Below are positions 15,390 through 23,498 of a stretch of 64,000 nucleotides of DNA, piece after piece. The stretch comes from Paractinoplanes pyxinae (lineage in GTDB: Bacteria > Actinomycetota > Actinomycetes > Mycobacteriales > Micromonosporaceae): positions 992,001 to 1,056,000 of the forward strand of contig NZ_JAPNTZ010000001.1 in NCBI RefSeq assembly GCF_026626335.1, given 5' to 3'. The translations under genes and the position numbers were made by a program. Each line of letters begins with the position of its first letter. The first letter of the stretch is position 1. The notes below the pieces were generated by a model. The model did not search any database, was not told the origin of the DNA, and saw only the letters and a list, made by a program, of their open reading frames with translations.

Positions 15390-16598
15390 ATGGCAACGAT
15401 CGACCGCGTCGAGGTTCTGGTGACGTCGCCGGGGCGCAACTTCGTGACGCTGCGGATCACCACGTCCGACGGGGTGACCGGGCTGGGCGACGCGACCCTC
15501 AACGGCCGCGAGCTGGCCGTCGCCGCCTATCTGCAGGAGCACCTGGCGCCGTTGCTGATCGGGCGCGACCCGGCCCGCATCGAGGACACCTGGCAGTACC
15601 TGTACAAGGGCGCCTACTGGCGGCGCGGGCCGGTCACCATGACCGCGATCGCCGCCGTCGACGTCGCGCTGTGGGACATCAAGGGCAAGGTGGCCGGGCT
15701 GCCGGTCTACCAGCTGCTCGGCGGGCGTTCGCGCGACGGTGTGCTGGTCTACTGCCACGCCAGCGGCAGTGATGTCGAGTCGCTGCTGGACGACGTGGCC
15801 TCGTACCAGGAAAAGGGTTTTCAAGCCATCCGGGCCCAGGCGGCCGTGCCGGGACTGAGCGGCAGCTACGGCGTCCGCAAGGGCGCCTTCTACGAGCCGG
15901 CCTCGACGAACCTGCCCGACGAGCAGGCGTGGAGCACCGAGGCCTACCTCGACTTCGCGCCGGCCTATCTGGCCAAGGTGCGCGAGAAGTTCGGGTTCGG
16001 CATCCACCTGCTGCACGACGTGCACCACCGGCTCACCCCGATCGAGGCCGCCCGCTTCGGCAAGAGCGTCGAGGAGCTGCGCCTGTTCTGGATGGAGGAC
16101 CCGACGCCGGCCGAGAACCAAGACGCCTTCCGGCTGATCCGGCAGCACACGACGACGCCGATCGCCACGGGCGAGGTGCTGAACTCGATCTGGGACGTGC
16201 AGACGCTCATCACCGAGCAGCTGATCGATTACGTACGTACGACGGTCGTGCACGCCGGCGGCATCACCCACCTGCGCCGGATCTTCGACCTGGCCGCGCT
16301 CTACCACGTGCGTACGGGATCGCACGGGGCCACCGACCTGTCGCCGGTGACCACGGCGGCCGCGGTGGCCGTCGACATCTCGGTGCCCAACTTCGGCATC
16401 CAGGAGCACATGGGGCACACCCCCGAGACGTACGAGGTCTTCCGCGGCACACCTCGGCTGGAGAACGGGATGCTGTACCCGTCGGAGGAGCCCGGTCTGG
16501 GCATCGAGTACGACGACGAGGCCGCCGCTCGATTCCCGTACGACCCCAAGTACCTGCCCGTCGCGCGCCGTCTCGACGGCTCCGTGCACGACTGGTGA
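15390..16598 (+). CDS. manD: D-mannonate dehydratase, ManD/RspA type (enolase superfamily)
   Basis: Encodes 402 residues, the same length as characterised ManD proteins. It dehydrates D-mannonate (or related hexonates) to 2-keto-3-deoxygluconate (KDG) with one Mg2+. N-terminal capping region '[18 protein letters not shown]' and '[22 protein letters not shown]' are hallmark ManD sequence. Metal ligands D210, E236 and E262 and catalytic H212 (in HDVHHRLTP) and Y160/R148 all occur at the positions expected for the subgroup. Family members range from efficient D-mannonate dehydratases to weak dual D-mannonate/D-gluconate enzymes that serve L-gulonate or L-idonate pathways, so the physiological substrate is not settled. 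First gene of the operon with transporter, dehydrogenase, kinase and aldolase. Confidence 0.92.
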   Translation: MATIDRVEVLVTSPGRNFVTLRITTSDGVTGLGDATLNGRELAVAAYLQEHLAPLLIGRDPARIEDTWQYLYKGAYWRRGPVTMTAIAAVDVALWDIKGKVAGLPVYQLLGGRSRDGVLVYCHASGSDVESLLDDVASYQEKGFQAIRAQAAVPGLSGSYGVRKGAFYEPASTNLPDEQAWSTEAYLDFAPAYLAKVREKFGFGIHLLHDVHHRLTPIEAARFGKSVEELRLFWMEDPTPAENQDAFRLIRQHTTTPIATGEVLNSIWDVQTLITEQLIDYVRTTVVHAGGITHLRRIFDLAALYHVRTGSHGATDLSPVTTAAAVAVDISVPNFGIQEHMGHTPETYEVFRGTPRLENGMLYPSEEPGLGIEYDDEAAARFPYDPKYLPVARRLDGSVHDW

Positions 16599-16638
16599 CC
16601 CTGTTCCGCACGCTCAGCAGGCAAAGACGGAGTGCACT

Positions 16639-17970
16639 ATGACCCCCGCTCAGCGCAGCACCAAGGACCTGACCCGGGCCGCCGTGTCCGGCTGGCTCGG
16701 CACGGCCATGGAGTTCATGGACTTCCAGCTCTACTCGCTGGCCGCCGCGATCGTCTTCAACCGCATCTTCTTCCCCGACGTCAGCCCGACCATCGGCCTG
16801 ATCGCCGCGATGGCGACCTACGGCGTCGGCTACGTGGCCCGGCTGGCCGGCGCCGTGTACTTCGGCCGCATGGGTGACCGGATCGGCCGCAAGCGCGTCC
16901 TGTTCATCACCATCACGTTGATGGGCGCCTCGACCACTCTCATCGGTGTCCTGCCGACGTACCAGGCGATCGGCATTCTCGCTCCGATGCTGCTGGTGCT
17001 GCTGCGGCTGATCCAGGGCTTCGGGGCGGGCGCCGAGATCGCCGGGGCCACCGTGATGCTGGCCGAGTACGCCCCGCCGAAGCGGCGCGGGCTCATCGCC
17101 TCGCTGGTGTCGCTGGGCACCAACTCGGGCACCCTGGCCGCCTCGGGGCTGTGGGCGATCCTGGTCGCCGTGCTGTCCGACGAGCAGTTGCTCAGCTGGG
17201 GCTGGCGCCTGCCCTTCCTGCTCAGCTTCTTCCTGATGATTTTCGCCGTCTGGATGCGGCGGAACCTCAAGGAGAGCCCCGTTTTCGAGCAGCGCGAGAC
17301 CAAGGCCGCAGTGGCTTCCCCGCAGCGCCGCGGTAAGTCCTTCTTCCTCGCCTTGGGCCTGCGGTTCGGCCAGGCCGGCAACTCGGGGCTCGTGCAGACC
17401 TTCCTGGTCGGCTACATCGCGACCGATCTTGCCGTCAGCAAGAGCGTGCCGACCACCTCGATCGTCTGGGGCTCGCTGCTGGGCTTCGCCACCGTCCCGC
17501 TGATCGGCCTGCTCGGCGACCGCGTCGGCCGCCGCCCGGTCTACATAGGTCTGAGCATCCTCACGATGCTCTTCGCCGTGCCGATGATGCTGCTCATCAC
17601 CAGCGGCAGCACCGCGGGCCTCATGGCCGGCATGATCCTGGGCCTTAACGTGGGCGTGCTCGGGCTCTTCTCGCTCGAGAGCGTCACGATGGCCGAGCTG
17701 TTCGGCGCCCGCAACCGGTTCACCCAGCTGGCTCTGGCCAAGGAGATCGGCGGCATCCTGGCCACCGCGATCGGGCCGGTCACGGCGGCCGCGCTCACGG
17801 CCTGGACCGGGCACTGGTGGCCCATCGCGGCCATGCTCATCGTCTATTCGGGTATCACTCTGGTCTCGGCGCTGCTGGCGCCCGAGACGCGAGGCCGGGA
17901 CCTGGTTCAGCTCGAGGACGCGACCGTCTCCGAGCCGCGGCACTCGCCCAAGCTGGAGGAGGTCCGATGA
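16639..17970 (+). CDS. MFS transporter, metabolite:H+ symporter (MHS) type
   Basis: Encodes 443 residues with about 12 membrane segments. N-terminal 'SGWLGTAMEFMDFQLYSLAAAIVF' (first helix, residues about 15-38) and 'GRMGDRIGRKRVL' between helices 2 and 3 are the MHS/MFS signatures, repeated as 'GLLGDRVGRRPVYIG' in the second half. Family members import carboxylates such as 2-oxoglutarate, shikimate or citrate. Between manD and the dehydrogenase gene, a hexonate or related sugar acid is the likely cargo. Its stop overlaps the next start (ATGA at 17967). Confidence 0.88.
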   Translation: MTPAQRSTKDLTRAAVSGWLGTAMEFMDFQLYSLAAAIVFNRIFFPDVSPTIGLIAAMATYGVGYVARLAGAVYFGRMGDRIGRKRVLFITITLMGASTTLIGVLPTYQAIGILAPMLLVLLRLIQGFGAGAEIAGATVMLAEYAPPKRRGLIASLVSLGTNSGTLAASGLWAILVAVLSDEQLLSWGWRLPFLLSFFLMIFAVWMRRNLKESPVFEQRETKAAVASPQRRGKSFFLALGLRFGQAGNSGLVQTFLVGYIATDLAVSKSVPTTSIVWGSLLGFATVPLIGLLGDRVGRRPVYIGLSILTMLFAVPMMLLITSGSTAGLMAGMILGLNVGVLGLFSLESVTMAELFGARNRFTQLALAKEIGGILATAIGPVTAAALTAWTGHWWPIAAMLIVYSGITLVSALLAPETRGRDLVQLEDATVSEPRHSPKLEEVR

Positions 17971-18983
17971 AGGCCGTCGTGGTTCATGGCGCTTCCGACG
18001 TACGCGTTGACGAGCTCGATCTGCCGTCGGTGAACCCGGGCGAGGTGCGGGTGGCGGTCGAGTGGGGCGGCATCTGCGGCTCCGACGTGTCGTACTACGC
18101 CCACGCCGCCTCGGGCACCGCCACGCTGAAACACCCGCTGATCCTCGGCCACGAGATCGCCGGCCGGGTGTCCGCCGTCGGCGCCGGAGTGCCCTCGGAT
18201 CTGGTCGGCGTGCCGGTCGCCGTGCACCCGTCGACCCCGATCGGCGAGCTGGCCGACCGGCTGGCCGGGCGCGACAACCTCAACACGCAAGTGCGCTATC
18301 TCGGCTCGGCCGCGTTCGACCCGCACACCGACGGCGGGTTCGCCGAGGCGGTCGTCGTCCGGACCGACCAGCTGCGGCCGCTGCCGGACGGCGTGTCGAC
18401 CCGGCACGGCGCCCTGGCCGAGCCGCTCGCCGTGGCCATGCACGCGGTTTCCCGGGTTCCGGTGGCCGGGCGCGACGTACTGGTCAACGGCGCCGGCCCG
18501 ATCGGATGCCTCGTCGTGGCCGCGCTCAAGCTGGCCGGCGCGGCCGCCGTCACGGTGGCCGACGTCGCCGACGCGCCGCTGGCCATGGCGACCGCCCTGG
18601 GCGCCGACAAGACCGTGAACGTGCGTACGGGTGAGGGCCTGCCCTCGGACGCGGAGCTCGTGTTCGAGGCCTCGGGTGTGCCCGCGGCATTGGGGGCGGT
18701 GCTGCGGGCCACCGCCCGGGGCGGCACGCTGGTGCAGGTGGGCAACCTGCCCGGCACGGCCACGCCGGCCGTCCTGGGCGATCTGGTCACCCGCGAGATC
18801 ACGTGGATCGGGTCGTACCGCTTCGCCGATGAGATAACTGACGCCGTACGGGCCTTGGGCGAAGGCCTTGACCTGGAACCACTCATCAGCGCGTCCTACG
18901 ACCTGGCGGACGCGCCCGCGGCCCTGGAACGGGCTCGCGCGGGCGGTGGCGGCAAGGTGATGCTGCGGATCGGCGCCGCGTGA
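17967..18983 (+). CDS. MDR-family dehydrogenase, L-idonate/L-gulonate 5-dehydrogenase-like, lacking structural zinc cysteines
   Basis: Encodes 338 residues from the ATG overlapping the transporter stop. Catalytic-zinc ligands are present: C37 in GGICGSD, H62/E63 in GHEIAG and E152 in LAEPLAV; the coenzyme motif is GAGPIG (about 170-175) with D in 'TVADVADAP' suggesting NAD. The best overall resemblance is to L-idonate 5-dehydrogenase/RspB. Unusually, the lobe that normally carries four structural-zinc cysteines (C-x2-C-x2-C-x7-C) has I92, L95, R98 and N106 instead. It would oxidise a hexonate such as L-gulonate or L-idonate at C5, upstream of the dehydratase; a separate reductase to D-mannonate is not visible. 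Operon neighbours: transporter before, sugar kinase after (GTGA overlap). Confidence 0.85.
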   Translation: MKAVVVHGASDVRVDELDLPSVNPGEVRVAVEWGGICGSDVSYYAHAASGTATLKHPLILGHEIAGRVSAVGAGVPSDLVGVPVAVHPSTPIGELADRLAGRDNLNTQVRYLGSAAFDPHTDGGFAEAVVVRTDQLRPLPDGVSTRHGALAEPLAVAMHAVSRVPVAGRDVLVNGAGPIGCLVVAALKLAGAAAVTVADVADAPLAMATALGADKTVNVRTGEGLPSDAELVFEASGVPAALGAVLRATARGGTLVQVGNLPGTATPAVLGDLVTREITWIGSYRFADEITDAVRALGEGLDLEPLISASYDLADAPAALERARAGGGGKVMLRIGAA

Positions 18984-19936
18984 CCGGCGGCGTGGCCACC
19001 CTGGGCGAGACCATGGCGCTGTTGTCGGTGCCGGCCAACGGAATGTTGCGCGAGCCGGCTCCGGTCGGCATGGGCGGCGCCGAATCGAACGTCGCCATCG
19101 GACTGTCCCGGCTCGGGGTGCCCGTGACGTGGATGAGCCGGCTCGGCGACGACGCGCTCGGCGCCCATGTGCGGCGCGAGATCCGGGCCGAGGGGGTGCG
19201 CGTGCTGGCCGCCCGGGACGCCGTCGCGCCGACCGGGCTGATGCTGAAGGAACACCGCAACGGCACACCGAACCGCGTGCGCTACTACCGGGCGGGCAGC
19301 GCGGCGTCCCGGATGACCGAAGCCGACGTGGACGCCGACGCGATCGTGGCGGCCGATGTGCTGCACCTGACCGGCATCACCCCGGCGCTCGGGGCGGGGC
19401 CACGACAGGCCATGGCGTACGCCATCGAAGTGGCCCGAGGGGCGGGAACGCTGGTGTCGCTGGACGTGAATCACCGGCGCACGCTCTGGAGCGACGCCGA
19501 GGCGCAGGCGGTCTTCGCCGAGCTGCTGCCCTCGGTCGACCTGCTCTTCGCCGGGGTGTCCGAGGCTGCGATGGTGCTCGGCGCGCCCGAGGGGCCGGGC
19601 GGCTGGGACGGCGGCGCCGAACTGGCGGCCAAGCTCAGCACGGCCGGGCCGCGCACGGTCGTCATCAAGCTAGGGCCGCTGGGATCGCTGGCCCTGGCCG
19701 AGGGGACGCTGTTCCGGGCCTTCGCCGAGCGCCGTGCGGTGGTGGATCCGGTCGGGGCGGGCGACGCGTTCGTCGCCGGCTACCTGTCGGTTCTGTGCCG
19801 GGGCGGCGCGGTCGACCGGTGCCTGGCCACCGGAAACCAGGCCGGGGGAGTGGTGGTGACCGTGCCCGGGGACTGGGAAGGCCTGCCGTTCGCGGGCGAG
19901 CTGTCCCAGGTGATCGAGGACGAGGTGATCCGATGA
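18980..19936 (+). CDS. PfkB-family sugar kinase, probably 2-keto-3-deoxygluconate kinase
   Basis: Encodes 318 residues from a GTG overlapping the previous stop. The ribokinase fold is shown by GMGGAESNVAIGLSRLG (about residues 31-47) and the C-terminal 'DPVGAGDAFVAGYL' with the catalytic Asp and anion-hole glycines. The aromatic-rich 'RVRYYRAGSAASRM' (about 96-109) is typical of KDG kinases, in which a Tyr pair contacts the sugar. It would make 2-keto-3-deoxy-6-phosphogluconate (KDPG) from KDG formed by ManD. The next gene is a KDPG aldolase, overlapping by 4 bases. Confidence 0.88.
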   Translation: MTGGVATLGETMALLSVPANGMLREPAPVGMGGAESNVAIGLSRLGVPVTWMSRLGDDALGAHVRREIRAEGVRVLAARDAVAPTGLMLKEHRNGTPNRVRYYRAGSAASRMTEADVDADAIVAADVLHLTGITPALGAGPRQAMAYAIEVARGAGTLVSLDVNHRRTLWSDAEAQAVFAELLPSVDLLFAGVSEAAMVLGAPEGPGGWDGGAELAAKLSTAGPRTVVIKLGPLGSLALAEGTLFRAFAERRAVVDPVGAGDAFVAGYLSVLCRGGAVDRCLATGNQAGGVVVTVPGDWEGLPFAGELSQVIEDEVIR

Positions 19937-20526
19937 GCAGCCCGGTTCTGCCCGTGGTGGTGCTGGACGACGCGACGCAGGCCGTCCCGCTGGGCGAGGC
20001 CTTGCTGGCGGGCGGCATCGACAGCGTCGAAATCACTTTGCGTACGGCGGCGGGGCTGGAGGGCATCAGGCGGGCCCGAGCCGTTCCGGGTCTGCGCGTC
20101 GGGGCGGGATCGGTGCTCACGCCGGCCCACGTCGACCAGGTCGTCGAGGCGGGCGCCGAGTTCATCGTGTGCCCCGGGCTCTCCACGGCGGTGGTCTCGC
20201 GGGCCCGTGAACATGGTGTCGACATCCTGCCCGGTGTGGCCACCGCCTCCGAGGTGATGGCGGCCGTGGCGCTGGGGCTGGACGAGGTGAAACTGTTCCC
20301 GGCCGGGCTGCTGGGCGGGCCGGCCTACATCGAGGCGCTGTCGGCGCCCTTCCCGGGCATGCGGTTCGTGCCGTCGGGCGGCGTGAGCGCGGCGACGCTG
20401 GCCGACTATCTGGCGGTGCCGTCGGTGCGGACGGCCAGCGGCAGCTGGATGGTGGCGCGGGACCTGCTGGCCCGGGCCGACTGGGCTCGGATCACCGAAC
20501 TGTCGGCCCAGGCCCTGGACCTCTAG
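19933..20526 (+). CDS. eda: KDPG aldolase (Entner-Doudoroff type)
   Basis: Encodes 197 residues, slightly shorter than the usual 205-215. Class I aldolase motifs: E33 in 'SVEITLRT', 'AEFIVCPGLS', and the Schiff-base Lys K120 in 'GLDEVKLFPAG', then 'RFVPSGGVS' for phosphate binding. It cleaves KDPG into pyruvate and glyceraldehyde 3-phosphate, completing the route from hexonate to central metabolism. The ATG overlaps the kinase stop (ATGA). Last gene of the manD operon; it ends 4 bp inside the small opposite-strand ORF at 20523. Confidence 0.92.
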   Translation: MSSPVLPVVVLDDATQAVPLGEALLAGGIDSVEITLRTAAGLEGIRRARAVPGLRVGAGSVLTPAHVDQVVEAGAEFIVCPGLSTAVVSRAREHGVDILPGVATASEVMAAVALGLDEVKLFPAGLLGGPAYIEALSAPFPGMRFVPSGGVSAATLADYLAVPSVRTASGSWMVARDLLARADWARITELSAQALDL

Positions 20527-20678
20527 ACGTCGGTGTCGCTGGCCGAGTCGGCCTCGTCGTGCGTCTCGAGGCGGTCGGTGTCGGTGCGCGACTGCTCGTC
20601 GACGTCGGTCGCGCCCGCCTCGACCGGGGCGTCGCCGGCTTCCTCGTCGGCCCCGCGGTCAAGATTCTGGTCGGTCAT
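20523..20678 (-). CDS. Small acidic hypothetical protein (51 residues)
   Basis: An ATG at 20678 with GAGGGAG about 5 bases upstream opens 51 codons ending in TAG, overlapping the aldolase stop by 4 bp. The product begins MTDQNLDRGADEEAGDAPVE and ends ASDTDV; it is Asp/Glu/Thr-rich, with no hydrophobic segment or cysteine, and is probably disordered. The clean RBS and strong codon-position bias support a real gene, but there is no recognisable family. Confidence 0.5.
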   Translation of the reverse strand: MTDQNLDRGADEEAGDAPVEAGATDVDEQSRTDTDRLETHDEADSASDTDV

Positions 20679-20837
20679 GATGGCTCCCTCGTTGTGCTTC
20701 GCCGCCTGAATACCCGCAGATCAGCCCGGCATTCACGCCGCCGCTTCGGCGCGTCCTGCCGCTTTGGGCCGCCCGCGCCGCGTCCTGCTGCTTTGTGCCG
20801 CCGCGTCCAGCGCCGCGTCGTGCCGTGGGGGCGGCTG

Positions 20838-21158
20838 CTAGGCCGCCGCGTCCTGCACCAGGAGGCCGTCCAGATGGGCGATCTCGAGCACCATGCGCAC
20901 CATCGCGGTCGGCTCGCGCAGCATCAGCGTGGTGCCGCGGTTGGCCGCCAGCCGCTGCGCCGCGACGAGCACGCCGATCCCACTGGAGTCGAGGAACGTC
21001 ACCGCGTGCATGTCCACGTCGATGAAGGCCGCGCTCTGACTGTCCACAATGCCGCGAAGCACCTCCCGCAGCACGTCGACCGTCTCGAGGCTGATGTCGC
21101 CCTCGGGAATCACAGTCACGCGGTCGCCGTCGCGCTCGATCTCGTACTCCAGGGACAT
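20838..21158 (-). CDS. STAS-domain anti-sigma factor antagonist
   Basis: Encodes 106 residues from MSLEYE at 21158, with GAGG about 10 bases upstream; a longer in-frame start would add 11 residues and no RBS. A single STAS domain is present. 'ITFLDSSGIGVL'-type sequence appears as 'AVTFLDSSGIGVLVAAQ', with the Ser that is phosphorylated by a cognate anti-sigma kinase. It binds an RsbW-like kinase to release an alternative sigma factor. No kinase or sigma gene is adjacent, so its partner is elsewhere. Confidence 0.85.
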   Translation of the reverse strand: MSLEYEIERDGDRVTVIPEGDISLETVDVLREVLRGIVDSQSAAFIDVDMHAVTFLDSSGIGVLVAAQRLAANRGTTLMLREPTAMVRMVLEIAHLDGLLVQDAAA

Positions 21159-21212
21159 CGTTACCTCAATCTCGGGTGGCGGACGGGGCACCGGTACCCC
21201 GTCCGAGTCGGG

Positions 21213-21764
21213 TCAAACACTGCCGTCGCCGTGGCTCAGCCGCAGAAGTAGTTCACGAGTGTGCCGCAGTTCGTCGGGGTTGGCGGCGCCCTCATAGATG
21301 GCGGCCACGGTGGCGCCGTCGGCTGCTCGGACGATGAGCAGGCACCGGTCGGGGTGCAGGCCGTCCGCCTCGAACGCCTCGTTCCAGCGCTCGGTGTGCG
21401 CGCGCAGCACCTGGTCCACGCCGGGCACGGCCGACAGTGCGCCGGCCAACATCACCTGTTCGGGGGCCGAGGCGCCGTTCTCCAGTTCGGCGAAGGTCGC
21501 CCTGACGTAGGCCCGCACCAGCCGCCCGGGTGCGTTGTCCCGCGGGTCGACCGCGGCCTGCACGGCGTCCGCGAATCGCTCGGCCAGGTCGGCCGCCAGT
21601 GCCAGGAACAACCCGTCCCGGGAGGGGAAGTGGTGCAGCAGGCCGCTCTTGGAGACGCCCGCCGCCCGCGCGATGACGTCCAGGCTGACCGCCGTGCCGT
21701 TGGCCGCGACCGTACGGGCGGCCGCGTCCAGCACCGAGCGCCGCGTCCGGCCGGCATCGCGCAT
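21213..21764 (-). CDS. TetR family transcriptional regulator
   Basis: Encodes 183 residues. HTH in the first 50 residues ('VIARAAGVSKSGLLHHFPSRDGLF'), then an all-helical ligand/dimer domain. It is divergent from an EmrB/QacA-type efflux gene; two copies of a GACCA-x2-TGGTC palindrome lie between them and would let it repress both. Such pairs respond to hydrophobic or cationic drugs that are also pump substrates. Confidence 0.9.
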   Translation of the reverse strand: MRDAGRTRRSVLDAAARTVAANGTAVSLDVIARAAGVSKSGLLHHFPSRDGLFLALAADLAERFADAVQAAVDPRDNAPGRLVRAYVRATFAELENGASAPEQVMLAGALSAVPGVDQVLRAHTERWNEAFEADGLHPDRCLLIVRAADGATVAAIYEGAANPDELRHTRELLLRLSHGDGSV

Positions 21765-21814
21765 CGCTGTTCCCTTCCAAACCTTCGTGGGTTGGCCAGG
21801 TCACTCTAGTTGCC

Positions 21815-21847
21815 GACCATTTGGTCTGTTGCACCGACCAAATGGTC
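21815..21847. promoter_or_regulatory. Twin TetR-type operators
   Basis: GACCATTTGGTC (21815-21826) and GACCAAATGGTC (21836-21847) are two inverted repeats 21 bp apart centre to centre (two helical turns), together also forming a larger dyad. They lie just upstream of the efflux gene start at 21863 and about 50 bp upstream of the TetR start, a good fit to two cooperative TetR dimers. Confidence 0.75.
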
Positions 21848-21862
21848 GGTAACCTGGCTCGC

Positions 21863-23359
21863 ATGGAAACGACAGTCGCTACGCGCGTGGGTTCGCGCCG
21901 GTGGGCCGGGCTGGGTGCACTGACCCTGGCCGTCACGCTGCTGGCGATCGACGGCACCGTGCTGGCGCTGGCCGTTCCGGCCCTCATGGCTGACCTCGCG
22001 CCCAGCAGCACCCAGCTGCTCTGGATCGGTGACGTCTATTCATTCGCGCTGGCCGGCCTGCTGATCAGCATGGGCACGCTGGCCGACCGGATCGGCCGCA
22101 GGCGGCTGCTGATGATCGGCGTCACCGGCTTCGGCGTGGCATCGCTGCTGGCCGCATTCGCACCCGGCAGCGGCTGGCTGATCGCGGCCCGGGCGGTGCT
22201 CGGCGTGGCGGGCGCGACGCTGATGCCGTCGACCCTTTCCCTCGTACGCAACATGTTCCCCGAGCCGAAGCTGCGCACCCGCGCCATCGCGGTCTGGTCG
22301 GCCGGCGCCTCGGGCGGCGCCGCGCTCGGCCCGCTGGTCGGCGGCCTGCTACTCGAGCACTTCTGGTGGGGCTCGGTCTTCCTGATCAACGTCCCCATCA
22401 TCGTGCTGGTGCTGATCACGGTGGCCGCGCTGGTGCCGGAATCGCGCGACCCCGCGCCCGGCCGTTTCGATCCGCTGAGCGCGCTGCTGTCGGTGGCCGC
22501 GGTCGTGCCGTTCGTCTGGGCCGTGAAGCACACCGCCCAGTCGGGCATCGACGGCGCCGCCCTCGCTGCGGCAGCCCTCGGGCTCGGCGCGGTGCTCTGG
22601 TTCGTGCGACGCCAGCGGACGCTGAAGTCACCGCTGATCGACGTCACTCTGTTCGCACGGCCGGCCTTCAGCGGCACGATCCTGGCCAGCCTGATCGCCA
22701 TCTTCGCGTTCAGCGGCCTGCTGTTCTTCTTCTCGCAGTACCTGCAACTCGTACGCGGCTATTCGCCTTTGCAGGCCGGACTGCGCGAACTCCCGCTGAC
22801 GCTGGCCATGGTCGCGGTCGTCGTGGTAGCCGTCCGCGCGATGACGAAGCTCGGCGTCGGCCGCGCGCTGGGCCTGTCCCTGCTGGTCGCCTCGGCCGGC
22901 CTCGCTGTCCTGGCCGTGGGCGAGGGCCGCAGCGGCTACTTGGTGCTGGCCGTGGGCCTGGTGGTGATCGGCTTCGGCGTCGGTCTGGCGTTCACAGCCT
23001 CCACCGATGCCGTCCTGGCCTCGGTGCCAGCCGAGCGCGCAGGGTCAGCCTCGGCCATCTCCGAAATGGCGTACGAACTGGGCGTAGCGCTCGGCATCGC
23101 CCTGCTCGGCACACTGCATACAGTGCTGTACCGCGCGTCCCTGCCCGACCTATCCGCCCTACCCACAGGCGCCCGCGAGGCAGTGACCGAATCCCTGGCC
23201 ACCGCGGTCTCCACCGGAACCGAGGTTGCCGCCGCCCAGGAAGCCTTCAGCCACGCCATGCAGAGCACATCCGTGATCGCCGCCGTCCTCCTAACCGTGG
23301 CCGGCCTCCTAGCCTGGCGGGTCGTCCCCTCCCGCCCCGTGGAAGCCCGACTCGATTGA
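21863..23359 (+). CDS. MFS drug efflux transporter, DHA2 (EmrB/QacA) family
   Basis: Encodes 498 residues with about 14 membrane segments. METTVATRVG at 21863 is the preferred start because upstream in-frame codons lie inside the operators. Motifs: 'LAIDGTVLALAVPAL' with the DHA2 motif D1 in the first helix, 'GTLADRIGRRRLLMIG' (motif A), 'GASGGAALGPLVGGLL' (motif C, antiporter signature). It exports drugs or toxic compounds in exchange for protons. Divergent from its probable TetR repressor. Confidence 0.9.
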   Translation: METTVATRVGSRRWAGLGALTLAVTLLAIDGTVLALAVPALMADLAPSSTQLLWIGDVYSFALAGLLISMGTLADRIGRRRLLMIGVTGFGVASLLAAFAPGSGWLIAARAVLGVAGATLMPSTLSLVRNMFPEPKLRTRAIAVWSAGASGGAALGPLVGGLLLEHFWWGSVFLINVPIIVLVLITVAALVPESRDPAPGRFDPLSALLSVAAVVPFVWAVKHTAQSGIDGAALAAAALGLGAVLWFVRRQRTLKSPLIDVTLFARPAFSGTILASLIAIFAFSGLLFFFSQYLQLVRGYSPLQAGLRELPLTLAMVAVVVVAVRAMTKLGVGRALGLSLLVASAGLAVLAVGEGRSGYLVLAVGLVVIGFGVGLAFTASTDAVLASVPAERAGSASAISEMAYELGVALGIALLGTLHTVLYRASLPDLSALPTGAREAVTESLATAVSTGTEVAAAQEAFSHAMQSTSVIAAVLLTVAGLLAWRVVPSRPVEARLD

Positions 23360-23498
23360 CGGCGCGCGCAACCGCATGGGCCCGAGGCGCAACACACGGC
23401 GAAGTCCGCCGGCAGCGTTCCGAGTTGTCGGCCGGCATCCGCAAGGATGATGCAGATCGGTGATCGTCGCGCTCAATGGCGTGACCGCGACAAACGAG

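Noticed and set aside
20751..20802. Two copies of a 23-bp GC-rich direct repeat between the small ORF and the STAS gene
   Set aside because: Two mismatches and low complexity (CGCGTCCTGC..TTTG..CCGCC). Probably simple sequence drift, with no evidence of function.
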